Of a DNA stretch of 64,000 bases, positions 51,196 through 60,713 are shown in pieces (positions within the stretch are counted from its first letter, which is position 1; each line of letters begins with the position of its first letter). The notes under the pieces are model-generated. The model was not told the origin of the DNA and ran no database searches. It saw nothing but the letters and a program-made list of their open reading frames with translations. Where the stretch lies: the NCBI RefSeq assembly GCF_002896965.1, contig NZ_LYMM01000084.1, positions 166,192 through 230,191 on the forward strand. The letters run 5' to 3'. Origin of the DNA: Novosphingobium guangzhouense (lineage in GTDB: Bacteria; Pseudomonadota; Alphaproteobacteria; Sphingomonadales; Sphingomonadaceae). Made by a program: the position numbers and the translations under genes.

Positions 51196-51882
51196 TTAGC
51201 GCGGGTTGCCTGCCGACCCAACCCGTCGCGACCGGTTGCGCTGACGCCGTCTGGACCCGCCCAGCAGACGGGACGCGATGGCCATTGCTGCAATAGTGAT
51301 CAGCACTATGCCTGCACCAAAGGCGAACAGGTGGAGTTCGGTGATGCCCGTGCCGATGACCATGATACCGGCCTGCGCAAGCCGCGTGGCAAGGATGCCG
51401 GGCAGGAACATCGCCGGCACCCACAAGGCCGCAGAAGCGATGTTCGCGATCTGGAAGGGGCGGCGGGGCATGTCCAGCACGCCTGCGACAAGCGGGACCG
51501 TGGCACGGATCGGGCCAAGGAACCGGCCAAGGAATACGGCCATGAACCCGTACTTGCGGAAGAACAGGCGGGTGCGGGCCACCATCGGGCGATAGGCCCT
51601 GAGCGGCCAGCGGTGGTAGACCGACGGGCCGATCCAGCGGCCAAGGCCGAAAGATATCCAGTCCCCCAGTACCGCGCCGCCGATGGCCCACAGCACGATC
51701 GGCAAAGGGGCCAGCACATCGCTTCCCACCAGCCCGCCGATCGCCAGCATCACGGCCGTTGCCGGAATGAACAGCCCCACGACGGCCAGTGATTCCCCGA
51801 AGGACAACAGGCCCACGATCGGTCCCGCCCAGACGCCGTGCACGGCCACGAATTGCGTGACCCGCGAGATGAACTCTTCCAT
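51196..51882 (-). CDS. DedA/SNARE-associated family membrane protein
   Basis: A 228-aa polytopic inner-membrane protein. The family pattern is clear: FGESLAVVGLFIPATAVMLA (about residues 28-47), GDWISFGLGRWIGP, FRKYGFMAVFLGRFLGPIRA (about 108-127) and LVAGVLDMPRRPFQIANIAS. DedA proteins support lipid (undecaprenyl-phosphate or phospholipid) translocation and membrane energetics. Here it starts an operon with a two-component system. The 289-base gap on its 5' side up to the GMC gene has a 45-codon open stretch (about 52030-52164, plus strand) that I could not identify. Confidence 0.88.
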   Translation of the reverse strand: MEEFISRVTQFVAVHGVWAGPIVGLLSFGESLAVVGLFIPATAVMLAIGGLVGSDVLAPLPIVLWAIGGAVLGDWISFGLGRWIGPSVYHRWPLRAYRPMVARTRLFFRKYGFMAVFLGRFLGPIRATVPLVAGVLDMPRRPFQIANIASAALWVPAMFLPGILATRLAQAGIMVIGTGITELHLFAFGAGIVLITIAAMAIASRLLGGSRRRQRNRSRRVGSAGNPR

Positions 51883-52171
51883 TGCCTTGTTCCTATGTCC
51901 TGATCGTCAACAGCGCAGGCGCGTGTCGGTTGCAGAACATCGGGGGTGGACCATGGCGATCGGCGTAAGACACCCGCCGCTTATACAGCGGTGATCAGCG
52001 ATCCGGTCAGCATACCGGCGCGACATTGGGAAGAATCAATGTTGCCGATGCGGAAGCGCGGGCCCTGCGCCCCTATCTCCCAAGCATCGTGAGCTTTCAT
52101 GCGATCGGCGGGCTGGCTGTCCAGTTTCCGCACCGGGTCGAAGGCTCTCCGGGTTCTGACTGAGTGACGAC

Positions 52172-53813
52172 ATGCATCTGGATTTCGAAAAGACCGACTT
52201 CTCCACTTACGCGACGGATATCTGCATCATCGGCGGCGGCGTGGCAGCCATCACGATGGCGCGTCGTCTGCTTGCAGCGGGCAGGACGGTGACCATGCTC
52301 GAATCCGGCGGCATCGACTACGAGCCGGCGACAGCCGATCTCAACCAACGTCGGTGAGGATTATTACGAACTGCATCACGCGCGGCTGCGCTTTTTCGGG
52401 GGAACGACGGCGATCTGGGGCGGGCGGGTCGCCCAGCTTGACCCGATCGACCTTGAGCCACGCAAATGGGTGCCGCATTCCGGCTGGCCGATCACGATGC
52501 GCCAGTTGCAGCCCTATTATGACGAGGCTGCAGGCGTCTTCGGACTGCCGCCTGGCCGACCCTCTGCCCAGGCGCTGCGGGAAGCGGGCGTGCAGATGCC
52601 GGATTTTGACCCCGACGAGATCGCGCTGAAGCTCTGGTCGTTCGACCCCAGTTCCAGCCGCTTCACCATGAAGGCCTGTGCGGATCTGATCCGCCATCCC
52701 CGATGCACCGTATTCACGCATGCGACGGTGACCTCCATCGATACCGACCATACGGGGCGGAGCGTGGCCTCGGTGCGGGTTCGCAGTCTGGGCGGGCGCG
52801 ATGCCCTTGTCCATGCGCGCACTTTCGTTCTTGCGGCAGGCGGGATCGAGAACCCGCGGTTGCTGCTGGCCTCACGCTCCGTTCATTCCGGCGGGATAGG
52901 GAACGGGTGCGATCTGGTGGGGCGTTTCTTCATGGAGCACCCTCATGCCCGTGGCGGCAAGGTGCTGTCGGCCAAAGCGTGGTCGCTGCTGCGGCTCTTC
53001 GGCAATCGCCATGCGGTTCAGGGGCAGACGGTGGCAGCGCTGGTATCGCCGGGGGAGAAAGCGCAGAGGCGCGAAGGAATGCTCAACAGCGCACTCACCA
53101 TCGCGTCCCGTCAACCGGCCAGCGCCGCGCAGTTCATGGGTATGCGCGCCTACAACCGGATCAAGCATGATCTTGATCCATCGCGCGGTGCGCGCACCTT
53201 ATGGCTCTATGCCAAGAAAGCGGCGATGATGGCGCAAAAGGTCATCGATCCGGCGCGGCCGTGGTTGCTGCAAAAGCTGGGGTACAGCGAAATGGCGCTG
53301 GTCATCCGGGCAGAGCAGGCTCCCAACCCGGCAAGCCGCGTGACGCTGGGCACAGAACGCGATGCGCTGGGCATGCCGCGCGCGCAGTTGGACTGGCGGC
53401 TGAATGACCTGGACATCCATTCGGTGGACCGCCTCGTCGATCTTCTGGGGCGGGAAATGAAGCGGCTGGATGGCGGCAGTGTCGTCCCGGCGGAGTGGCT
53501 GCTTGAGCCCGAGCGTCGCTGGCAGACCGATCCCATGATCAGCGCGCATCCGATCGGAGGCTACCACCACATGGGCACCACGCGCATGTCGGACAATCCG
53601 GCGACCGGCGTGGTCGATGCCGATGGGCGCGTGCATGGCGTGAGCAATCTTTACATCGGCGGAAGTTCGGTGTTCCCGACTTCGGGCTGGGCGAACCCGA
53701 CCTTCACGATCGCGGCCCTGGCCCTGCGCACTGCCGACTGTATCCAGCGCAGCGCCGAAAGCGAATTCGTGATCCAGCGCCAGAACACGGCATCGCGCAA
53801 AGGCGGCGCGTGA
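52172..53813 (+). pseudogene. GMC-family oxidoreductase with an apparent frameshift
   Basis: The first 60 codons encode an FAD-binding start (DICIIGGGVAAITMARRLLA, then SGGIDYEPATADLNQ) and then hit a TGA at 52355. From about 52350 another frame continues without a break as GEDYYELHHARLRFFGGTTA, IWGGRVAQLDPIDL and on to residue-rich GMC C-terminal motifs HPIGGYHHMGTTRMS and GSSVFPTSGWANPTFTIAAL with the active-site His. A loss of two bases (or gain of one) near 52345-52352 explains it, and a few residues of the expected linker also seem missing. The rest is undamaged, so this is either a recent mutation or a sequence error. If the frame were whole it would be a flavin dehydrogenase for an alcohol or sugar of about 540 aa. 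Confidence 0.8.
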
Positions 53814-53823
53814 AAACGCCGGG

Positions 53824-55005
53824 TCAGGTGCGCTCCCAGATCGCAGCGATGCCCTGACCGCCGCCGATGCACAAGGTCGTCAGGCCGTAGCGGCCGCCGG
53901 TGCGGCGCAGTTCGTGGAACAGCTTGGTGGCAATGATCGCGCCCGTTGCGCCTACCGGATGGCCCAGCGCTATGCCGCTGCCGTTCGGGTTGACCTTGTC
54001 CGGGTCCAGCCCAAGTTCGGTGGCCACCGCGCAGGCTTGCGCGGCAAAGGCTTCGTTGGCCTCCACCACGTCAAGATCTGCGACCTGCAATCCCGCCCGT
54101 GTCAGCGCGGCGCGTGTCGCCGGGACCGGGCCGATACCCATATGGGCCGGGTCCACTCCCGAATGGCCGTAAGCCACCAGCCGCGCCAGCGGGGTCAGCC
54201 CATGGTCGCGCACTGCCTGTTCACTGGCAAGGACCACCGCCGCCGCGCCATCGTTGATGCCCGATGCATTGCCCGCCGTGACGGTGCCGTCGGTCTTGCG
54301 GAAGGCGGGGCGCAGTTTCTCGAAGTCTGCGGGGGTAGCATCGCGGCGCACGTATTCGTCGGTATCGAACAGGCGCGTGCCGGAACGGGTGCGCACTTCG
54401 AACGGCGCGATCTGGTCCCGGAAGCGACCCTCGGCGATCGCCCGCGCGGCGCGTGTCTGGCTGACAAGCGCCAGCGCGTCCTGCTGTTCGCGGGTGATGC
54501 CGTAACGCGTCGCCACGTTTTCGGCAGTCACGCCCATCAGGATTTCGTGGAAGGGGTCGGTGAGCGCTCCGTTAAGGCCGTCGATCGCGGCGGCGTCGCC
54601 CATCTTGCGGCCCCAGCGCATGTCGGGAAGATAGAACGGCGCCCGGCTCATGACTTCGGTGCCGCCCGCGATCGCGACGGCGCAATCGCCCAGCATGACC
54701 GACTGCGCGGCAGAGATGATCGCCTGCAGGCCCGATCCGCACAGCCGGTTCACCGTCAAGGCGGGCGTTTCCACCGGCAATCCGGCGCCGATCCCGGCGA
54801 TCCGGGCAACGAAGTGATCGCGCGGGTGGGTGGGGATGACGTGGCCGAATACCACGTGCCCAACCGCATCGGCGGCAAGGCCGGACCGGGCAAGGGCCGC
54901 GCGGGCCACATGCGCGCCCAGATCTCCGGGTGTCTGGTCCTTGAGGGAGCCGCCGAACGATCCGATGGCGGTGCGAGCGGCGGCAACGGCGTAGATGGTG
55001 GTCAC
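53824..55005 (-). CDS. Acetyl-CoA C-acyltransferase (thiolase)
   Basis: A 393-aa thiolase, cytoplasmic, that cleaves 3-ketoacyl-CoA (or condenses acetyl-CoA). Active-site residues are visible: Cys in VNRLCGSGLQAI (about residue 89), His in GSGIALGHPVGATGA (about 350) and the second Cys in LTTLCIGGGQG (about 380). The length is the family norm. It is 45 bases downstream of the acyl-CoA synthetase on the same strand, so the two form an operon; it is convergent with the GMC gene 10 bases away. Its neighbours point to a degradative role. Confidence 0.92.
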   Translation of the reverse strand: MTTIYAVAAARTAIGSFGGSLKDQTPGDLGAHVARAALARSGLAADAVGHVVFGHVIPTHPRDHFVARIAGIGAGLPVETPALTVNRLCGSGLQAIISAAQSVMLGDCAVAIAGGTEVMSRAPFYLPDMRWGRKMGDAAAIDGLNGALTDPFHEILMGVTAENVATRYGITREQQDALALVSQTRAARAIAEGRFRDQIAPFEVRTRSGTRLFDTDEYVRRDATPADFEKLRPAFRKTDGTVTAGNASGINDGAAAVVLASEQAVRDHGLTPLARLVAYGHSGVDPAHMGIGPVPATRAALTRAGLQVADLDVVEANEAFAAQACAVATELGLDPDKVNPNGSGIALGHPVGATGAIIATKLFHELRRTGGRYGLTTLCIGGGQGIAAIWERT

Positions 55006-55050
55006 GGGGCAGTCCTAATCAATGTGTGGCCTAATCAATGCGCGGCCTGA

Positions 55051-56691
55051 TCAATGCGCGGGGTCGAGGTGATGGCGGTACTGATCGCGCAGCTCTGACT
55101 TCAAGACCTTGCCCGAACCGGTGTGCGGCAGTTCGTCGACCACGACGATGTCGTCCGGCAGCCACCAGCGCGCGACGTGTTCGCCAAGGTGGGCCAGCAT
55201 CTCGTCTCGCGATACGTCCTCGCCGGGCTGGAGGACCAGCAGCAGCAGCGGGCGTTCCTGCCAGCGGGGATGCGGCACGCCGATGACCGCGGCTTCCTTG
55301 ACTGCCGCGTGGGCGACGGCGGCGTTTTCCAGGTCGATCGAGGAAATCCATTCGCCGCCCGACTTGATGACGTCCTTCGAGCGGTCGGTGATCTGGACGA
55401 AGCCATCGGCATCGATGCGCGCGATGTCGCCGCTGTCGAACCAGCCGTTGGTATCGAGCGCAGATCCGGGAGCCTTGCCGAAGTATCCGCTGGCCACCCA
55501 ATGCCCGCGTACCACCAGAGCGCCTACCGTGTCCGCGCCGGGGCCTGACACGTTGCCGTCGGCGTCGGCTATACCGACCTCGCAGCCGAACAGGCAGCGC
55601 CCCGCCTTGGCCCGCAGTTCCAGTTCATCGTCCCACGACTGGCCATGATGGCGCCCCATCGGGTGAGTGACGGCGACGACCGGGCTTGTTTCGGTCATCC
55701 CCCAGGCCTGCATGGTTTCCACGCCCAGCAGGTCGCGGAACCGTTGCACTAGCGCGCGAGGGGTGGCGGCGCCGCCCATGAACACGCGCTCCAGACGCAG
55801 GCCGGCGCGTTCTTCGGGGGTGCAGGTGCGTTCCACATGGTCAAGCACGCTGAACCAGACGGTGGGCACCCCGAGCGAGAAAGTGATGCCCTCATCACGC
55901 AGCAGGCCATGGAGAGAGGCGCCGTCGAGCTGTGCGCCGGGAAGTACCAGCCTGGCACCGCACATCGCCGCGCCGTAAGGCACGCCCCACGAATTGACGT
56001 GGAACATCGGCGGCAGCAGCAAGGCATTGTCACGTGCGGACAGCGCCATTGAATCCGCCGTCATCAGCGACATGGCGTGCAGCACGGTGGAGCGGTGGCT
56101 GTAGAGCACCCCCTTGGGCGCGCCCGTGGTGCCCGAGGTGTAGCACAGGCTGGCGGCGGCGCGTTCGTCGAGTTCGGGCCAGCAGGCCAGCGGGTCGGCC
56201 GCTGCCAGCAAGTCTTCATAGGCGATAAGGTCCGTGCGGGCGGAGCAGGGCATATCGCCTCGATCGCAGAGCACCACCACGGTGACCGGCGCGTCGTGGA
56301 TCGCCAGCACGCCTTCGGCCAGCGCGAGGAGATCCGGGTCCACGAACAGCACGCGCGCGCCGCCATCGGCAAGAACGTAACGGATCTGATCTTCGAACAG
56401 CCGTGGGTTCAGGGTGTGCAGTACGCGTCCGCTGCCGGGGACGCCATAGTAGAGTTCCAGATGCGGTGTACGGTTCCAGGCCAGGCTGGCCACGCATTCG
56501 CCCCGCGCCACGCCCAGCGCGTCAAGAGCGCTGCCCAGTCGGCGCGCCCGCTCGGCGACTTGCGCCCATGTCGTGCGCTCCAGCGATCCATCGACGCGGC
56601 GGGAGACGACTTCGGTTGCGCCGTGGTTGCGCTCGGCATGATCGATCACGCTGCCGATCGTCAGCGGCAGGCACTGCATCAATCCCATCAT
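55051..56691 (-). CDS. Medium/long-chain acyl-CoA synthetase (AMP-forming)
   Basis: A 546-aa adenylate-forming ligase that activates a carboxylic acid with CoA. It has the P-loop SLCYTSGTTGAPKGVLYSHR (about residues 185-204), the A5-like MQAWGMTETSPV, GWFDSGDIARIDADGFVQIT (about 420-440) and the C-terminal lysine motif TGSGKVLKSELRD. It resembles the FadD/AlkK branch. The tandem ATG at 56691/56688 lies behind AAGGAG; the frame is open to 56754. It is divergent from the IclR gene across 308 bases that include a perfect palindrome. It probably activates the hydroxy acid or fatty acid made by the cluster on the other side. Confidence 0.88.
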   Translation of the reverse strand: MMGLMQCLPLTIGSVIDHAERNHGATEVVSRRVDGSLERTTWAQVAERARRLGSALDALGVARGECVASLAWNRTPHLELYYGVPGSGRVLHTLNPRLFEDQIRYVLADGGARVLFVDPDLLALAEGVLAIHDAPVTVVVLCDRGDMPCSARTDLIAYEDLLAAADPLACWPELDERAAASLCYTSGTTGAPKGVLYSHRSTVLHAMSLMTADSMALSARDNALLLPPMFHVNSWGVPYGAAMCGARLVLPGAQLDGASLHGLLRDEGITFSLGVPTVWFSVLDHVERTCTPEERAGLRLERVFMGGAATPRALVQRFRDLLGVETMQAWGMTETSPVVAVTHPMGRHHGQSWDDELELRAKAGRCLFGCEVGIADADGNVSGPGADTVGALVVRGHWVASGYFGKAPGSALDTNGWFDSGDIARIDADGFVQITDRSKDVIKSGGEWISSIDLENAAVAHAAVKEAAVIGVPHPRWQERPLLLLVLQPGEDVSRDEMLAHLGEHVARWWLPDDIVVVDELPHTGSGKVLKSELRDQYRHHLDPAH

Positions 56692-56999
56692 CGCAGCCTT
56701 GCTCCTTTCCCGCGGGTTTTCGGCTCGGCTCCGCTGGGTGCCGGCTCTCATCACGGCAGGGGTAGACGGCGGCCATGGCGCAGTGGAACCTGATGGCGAC
56801 GCTGCGCGCGAATATCACAGGAGGAATATGCCCTTGTGGTGCCGGGTTGGCCTAAATGGCTGTCATCCGGGAAATTCTCCTGCCGCTCCATCATCACATA
56901 TGTGATATGACTCGGCCGACATTCCGTTCGGGCGCCGGATGGGATTAGAACGAAACCAACAAAGCCGCGCATGATGCGGCCGCATATGGAGAGGCGGAT
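56692..56999. other. Divergent regulatory region between acyl-CoA synthetase and IclR genes
   Basis: These 308 bases have no recognisable gene. They hold a perfect palindrome (56893-56906). A short frame of 25 codons at 56828-56905 has AGGAGG only 3 bases before its ATG and ends inside the palindrome. The short frame has no family resemblance and may be chance, but it could be a leader peptide. Confidence 0.5.
56893..56906. promoter_or_regulatory. Perfect 14-bp palindrome, likely IclR operator
   Basis: ATCACATATGTGAT is a perfect palindrome. It lies 94 bases upstream of the IclR gene and about 200 bases upstream of the divergent acyl-CoA synthetase. The symmetry and position fit the operator of an IclR-type regulator controlling both directions. 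Confidence 0.5.
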
Positions 57000-57779
57000 A
57001 TGATCCGGCGGACTGTCAAATCGGCGTCGCGGACCCTTGAGGTTCTTGAGCTGTTTGCGGAAGAGCGCAGGCCCATGCGCCTGCATGAAGTCTACACGAC
57101 GCTGGGCTACCCCCAGTCAAGCGCCACCAACCTGCTCAAGAGCATGGTCGTGATGGGCTACCTCAACTACAACCGCATGACGCGCACGTACCTGCCGACG
57201 ATGCGGGTGGGTGCGCTGGGCAACTGGTTGCCGGGCTACGTCTATTCGGACGAGAGCTACCGCTGGCTGGTGGACGAACTGCAGCGCCGTACCGACGAGA
57301 CGGTGGGCCTCAGCACCCAGAACGACCTGTTCGTGCAGTACATCATCCTGAAAGCTCCGGACCATGAGTTCAAGCTGCCGCCCCCCGTCGGCACCATGCG
57401 TCTACTGGTCGATTCCGCGGGCGGTCTGGCCCTGATGAGCGAGATGAAGGATCGTGAGATCGACAAGATCTGCCGCTACACCAACTACTATCAGCTGGCC
57501 GAGCGTCAGCGCTTCGACCTTGTCGACCTGATGCGCGAAATCCGCTGGGCGCGCCACACCGGCTACGCGTACATGGCCAACAAGCCGACGAAGGAAGTGT
57601 CCTCGATATCGATGACGCTGGGAGAGAAGATCCACGGCATTCCGCTTGCGGTCGGCGTGGGCGGTTTTGCCGATCGCATCTCGCGCGCTCAGTACGACAT
57701 CATCGAAGCGATGAAGGAGTGCATCGCCGAATTCAAGGCGATCCGCGAGGAACAGCACTACGCGCAGGCTGCCGAGTAG
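57000..57779 (+). CDS. IclR-family transcriptional regulator
   Basis: A 259-aa regulator with an N-terminal winged helix (ASRTLEVLELFAEERRPMRL, then TTLGYPQSSATNLLKSMVVM; about residues 9-55) and a C-terminal effector domain (ETVGLSTQNDLFVQYI, STAGGLAL-like DSAGGLALMS, and VGVGGFADRIS). GGAGAGG precedes the ATG. It is divergent from the acyl-CoA synthetase/thiolase pair and upstream of the decarboxylase-like/SMP-30/dehydrogenase/BVMO series, so it may control the whole catabolic cluster. Confidence 0.85.
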   Translation: MIRRTVKSASRTLEVLELFAEERRPMRLHEVYTTLGYPQSSATNLLKSMVVMGYLNYNRMTRTYLPTMRVGALGNWLPGYVYSDESYRWLVDELQRRTDETVGLSTQNDLFVQYIILKAPDHEFKLPPPVGTMRLLVDSAGGLALMSEMKDREIDKICRYTNYYQLAERQRFDLVDLMREIRWARHTGYAYMANKPTKEVSSISMTLGEKIHGIPLAVGVGGFADRISRAQYDIIEAMKECIAEFKAIREEQHYAQAAE

Positions 57780-57883
57780 TTTGCCATCACGCTGATGATT
57801 TTCGCGCGGATCGCGCGCGTGGGAATCGACACGGCTACGCCTCGTGCGTTCATCCTCCCGCCTTGATGGAGAGAGGATCAACG

Positions 57884-58585
57884 GTGAAGACCGAAGCGGA
57901 AAAGCAGGCATTCAAGCACGCCTACATCGAGGCGCGCGGGTATTGGGCCGAATTCAACGACGGCCTTCTGGAATACAGTCCCGAATGGCTGGAAGCCTAC
58001 CTTGCCTATTCCTCCAGCCCTGCATGCACCGGCCCGCTTTCGGCGCGGATGCGCGAACTGATTTACGTGGCCGTCGATGGTTCGACCACGCATCTGTTCC
58101 AGGCGGGGCTTGAGGTCCATATCCGCATCGCGCTGGATATCGGATGCAGCGCGGCCGAACTGGTCGAAGTGCTTCAGATCGCCACGATGCAGGGGCTCGA
58201 CAGTGTGGCCATGGGCATGGATGTGCTGGTGCAGGAACTGGCGGCGCGCGGAACACCGCTGGCCGGGCCGCAGGACTGGCTCTCGGCCGCAGCGCGTGTG
58301 TCGCCTGAATGGGCTTCGGCGCTGGCGAACCTTCAGGTGGTCGCGGAGCGGACCTCGCGTCTCACTCCTTGCGAGCGGGCGCTGATCCGGTTGGCGCTGG
58401 CCGCGTCGCCTACGCATCTCAATGAAAGGGCCGTGCGCATCGAAGTGCGCGAGGCGCTTGATGCCGGCGCCTCGGCAGAGGAGATCGCGCAGGTTTTCCA
58501 GCTTGTGGCGCACCTTGGCCTTCATGCCTGCACGGATGGTATCCCTGCGGTGATGCGCGCCGTGGCAGAGCCTAAGGGTGACTGA
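57884..58585 (+). CDS. Carboxymuconolactone-decarboxylase-like protein, two domains
   Basis: A 233-aa protein made of two AhpD/CMD-type helical repeats: ARMRELIYVAVDGSTTHLFQ with AALDIGCSAAELVEVLQIAT-like segment (about residues 45-105), and LTPCERALIRLALAASPTHL with ALDAGASAEEIAQVFQLVAH (about 160-215). The CxxC of peroxidase-active AhpD proteins is absent, so a thiol peroxidase role is unlikely. Such proteins often accompany lactone and ring-cleavage pathways, which fits the SMP-30 gene next to it. The GTG at 57884 with GAGAGG seven bases upstream is preferred; ATG at 57866 lies before that site. Confidence 0.75.
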   Translation: MKTEAEKQAFKHAYIEARGYWAEFNDGLLEYSPEWLEAYLAYSSSPACTGPLSARMRELIYVAVDGSTTHLFQAGLEVHIRIALDIGCSAAELVEVLQIATMQGLDSVAMGMDVLVQELAARGTPLAGPQDWLSAAARVSPEWASALANLQVVAERTSRLTPCERALIRLALAASPTHLNERAVRIEVREALDAGASAEEIAQVFQLVAHLGLHACTDGIPAVMRAVAEPKGD

Positions 58586-58589
58586 CGGG

Positions 58590-59465
58590 ATGGACATCCG
58601 CTTCTTTACCGAAGTCGCCAATGACCTTGGTGAAAGCCCGGTCTGGGACGCGCGGCGGGGCTGGCTGTGGTGGGTCGATATCCGCCATAACCGCGTCATG
58701 GCGGCAGATGCCAGCGGCCGGGTTCAGCGCGAATGGACGTTCGCGAGTGCAGTCGGATCGATCGGCCTGGCCCAGCACGGCCTGGTTGCCGCGTTCACCG
58801 ACCACTTCGCGCTGATCGACGCACAGGGCGCGGTGCGGCCGCTGGTATTCCCGCCGATCGGCAGCGGAGCGATCCGCTTCAACGATGGCAAGGTCGATCG
58901 GCAGGGGCGGTTCCTTTCGGGAACGATGCAGCACGGCGGGCAGGAGCAGCCATTGGCCACCGTCTGGCGGCTCGATGGCAGCGGCAATGCGGCGCAAGTT
59001 GAAACTGGCCTGAAGCTTTCCAACTCGATCTGCTTTTCGCCATGCGGCCGCTGGCTTTATCTTTCCGACACGCTCGAAGGCGTGATCCGCCGCTATCCCT
59101 ACGATCCTGAAACCGGCGCCCTGGGTGCGCGCGAGGATTTCTTCGACTGCACTGCAATCGGCGCCCCCGATGGCGCGACCGTTGATACCGAAGGACGCCT
59201 TTGGGTGGCGCTGGTGACGACGCAGCGGATCGGCTGCATCTCGGCGCAGGGCCGATTGCTGCGCAGCATCGATGTGCCGGTGCCCTACCCGTCGTGCCCG
59301 GCTTTCGGTGGGCAGGATATGGCGACGCTCTACGTTACCACCATCGCCGATTCCGGGCACAAGCTGAAGTCCGACCATCCCGATGCCGGGCGGATGCTGG
59401 CGATCACCGGGCTTGATGCGCGCGGTATTGCCGAGGCGATCCACGTTCCGGACAATCACACTTGA
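58590..59465 (+). CDS. SMP-30/gluconolactonase-family lactonase
   Basis: A 291-aa six-bladed propeller, probably a Ca2+/Zn2+-dependent lactonase. Family motifs are LGESPVWDARRGWLWWVDIR (metal Glu, about residues 14-33), IRFNDGKVDRQGRFLSGTM (about 97-115), LSNSICFSPCGRWLYLSDT (about 142-160) and GAPDGATVDTEGRLWVAL (about 190-207). Many members hydrolyse sugar lactones; in this cluster with a BVMO-like enzyme it may open a lactone made by ring oxygen insertion. ATG at 58590 is taken as the start; an in-frame GTG at 58578 overlaps the previous gene. Confidence 0.82.
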   Translation: MDIRFFTEVANDLGESPVWDARRGWLWWVDIRHNRVMAADASGRVQREWTFASAVGSIGLAQHGLVAAFTDHFALIDAQGAVRPLVFPPIGSGAIRFNDGKVDRQGRFLSGTMQHGGQEQPLATVWRLDGSGNAAQVETGLKLSNSICFSPCGRWLYLSDTLEGVIRRYPYDPETGALGAREDFFDCTAIGAPDGATVDTEGRLWVALVTTQRIGCISAQGRLLRSIDVPVPYPSCPAFGGQDMATLYVTTIADSGHKLKSDHPDAGRMLAITGLDARGIAEAIHVPDNHT

Positions 59466-59530
59466 AATTAGCGGGGCTGCAAGGGCCTCAGGCTGGAACT
59501 GAGCAGGCCCCTCAAGGCAGTCACCTGCCC

Positions 59531-60706
59531 ATGGACCTCGATTTTACCCCCGCCGAACTGGCATTCCGCGACGAAGTGCGCGCTTTCTTTGCGAAGACGG
59601 TGCCTGCCGAATGGCTTACCCGCGTGCGGGCCGGGCTCCGGCTCGAACCGGCCGAACTGATCGCCTACCAAAAGGCGCTCGCCGCGAAGGGCTGGGGCGC
59701 GCCGACCTGGCCCGTCGAATACGGCGGCCCCGGCTGGACCCCGGCGCAGAACTACATCTTCGAAAGCGAATCCGCCCGCGCCGGGGCGCCGATCCAGTTC
59801 CATCAGGGCCTCGAACTCATCGGCCCGATCATCTTCACTTACGGTTCGCAGGAGCTGAAGGACCGCTACCTGCCCGGCATCATCAATGCTGACGACTGGT
59901 GGTGCCAGGGCTATTCGGAGCCGGGCGCGGGGTCCGACCTCGCCTCGCTGCGCACCACGGCGGTGCGCGACGGCGACCACTACGTCCTCAACGGGCAGAA
60001 GATGTGGACCAGCTATGCGCAGGTCGCCAGCCACATGTTCGTGCTCGCCCGCACGTCTCAGGAACCCAAGCGTCAGCAGGGGATCTCGCTGATGCTGGTC
60101 GATATGAAGACGCCCGGCATCGCGATCCGCAAGATCGAGACGATGGACGAGAAGTACACCACCAACGAAGTCTTCCTCGACGACGTGCGGGTGCCGGCGG
60201 GGAACCTCGTCGGCGCCGAGGGCAAGGGCTGGGAATACGGCAAAGTGCTGCTGGACCGCGAGCGCATGGTCTGCTCGGCCACCGCGATCCACCTGCCGCA
60301 AGTGCTTGACGGCGTGCGCGATGCCGCGCGTGCCCGCAAGGTGGGCGGCATGCCGCTGATCGAGACGCCGGCCTTCGCCGCGCAGCTTGCGCAGCTGGAG
60401 ATCGAGGCGATGGCGCTTGAAACCATGGTGCTGCGCCTGCTGGCAGACCTTGCCTCAGGTGCCGATTCCGGTCCGCGCGGGTCGATGGTGAAGCTGCGCT
60501 GGTCGGATCTCTATCAGCGCGCCACCGCGTTGTGGATGGACGCGCTTGGCCCCGAGGCCGCGCATTTCCGGGCGTTGGACGGCGAAGGCCCGGCCGACAT
60601 GCCCTACGGCATGCAGGGGGCGCTCTATTCGCGCGTCACCTCGATCTACGGCGGATCGAGCGAGATCCAGCACAACATCATCGCCCGCCGCGCGCTGGGT
60701 CTGTGA
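59531..60706 (+). CDS. Acyl-CoA dehydrogenase (FadE-type, first of a pair)
   Basis: A 391-aa FAD-dependent acyl-CoA dehydrogenase. It has FRDEVRAFFAKTVPAEWLTR at the N-terminus, WWCQGYSEPGAGSDLASLRT (substrate/FAD region, about residues 125-145), LNGQKMWTSYAQVASHMFVL and the C-terminal VTSIYGGSSEIQHNIIARRA. The branch resembles the larger partner of the paired dehydrogenases used in steroid and branched-chain degradation. It begins with ATG at 59531; the frame opens back to 59462 but that segment looks non-coding. The second dehydrogenase starts 7 bases after its stop. Confidence 0.88.
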   Translation: MDLDFTPAELAFRDEVRAFFAKTVPAEWLTRVRAGLRLEPAELIAYQKALAAKGWGAPTWPVEYGGPGWTPAQNYIFESESARAGAPIQFHQGLELIGPIIFTYGSQELKDRYLPGIINADDWWCQGYSEPGAGSDLASLRTTAVRDGDHYVLNGQKMWTSYAQVASHMFVLARTSQEPKRQQGISLMLVDMKTPGIAIRKIETMDEKYTTNEVFLDDVRVPAGNLVGAEGKGWEYGKVLLDRERMVCSATAIHLPQVLDGVRDAARARKVGGMPLIETPAFAAQLAQLEIEAMALETMVLRLLADLASGADSGPRGSMVKLRWSDLYQRATALWMDALGPEAAHFRALDGEGPADMPYGMQGALYSRVTSIYGGSSEIQHNIIARRALGL

Positions 60707-60713
60707 GGCTGCC

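Noticed and set aside
51955..52164. Open plus-strand stretch upstream of the GMC gene (for example NVADAEARALRPYLP)
   Set aside because: No start with a ribosome site and no family resemblance; noted in the DedA entry only.
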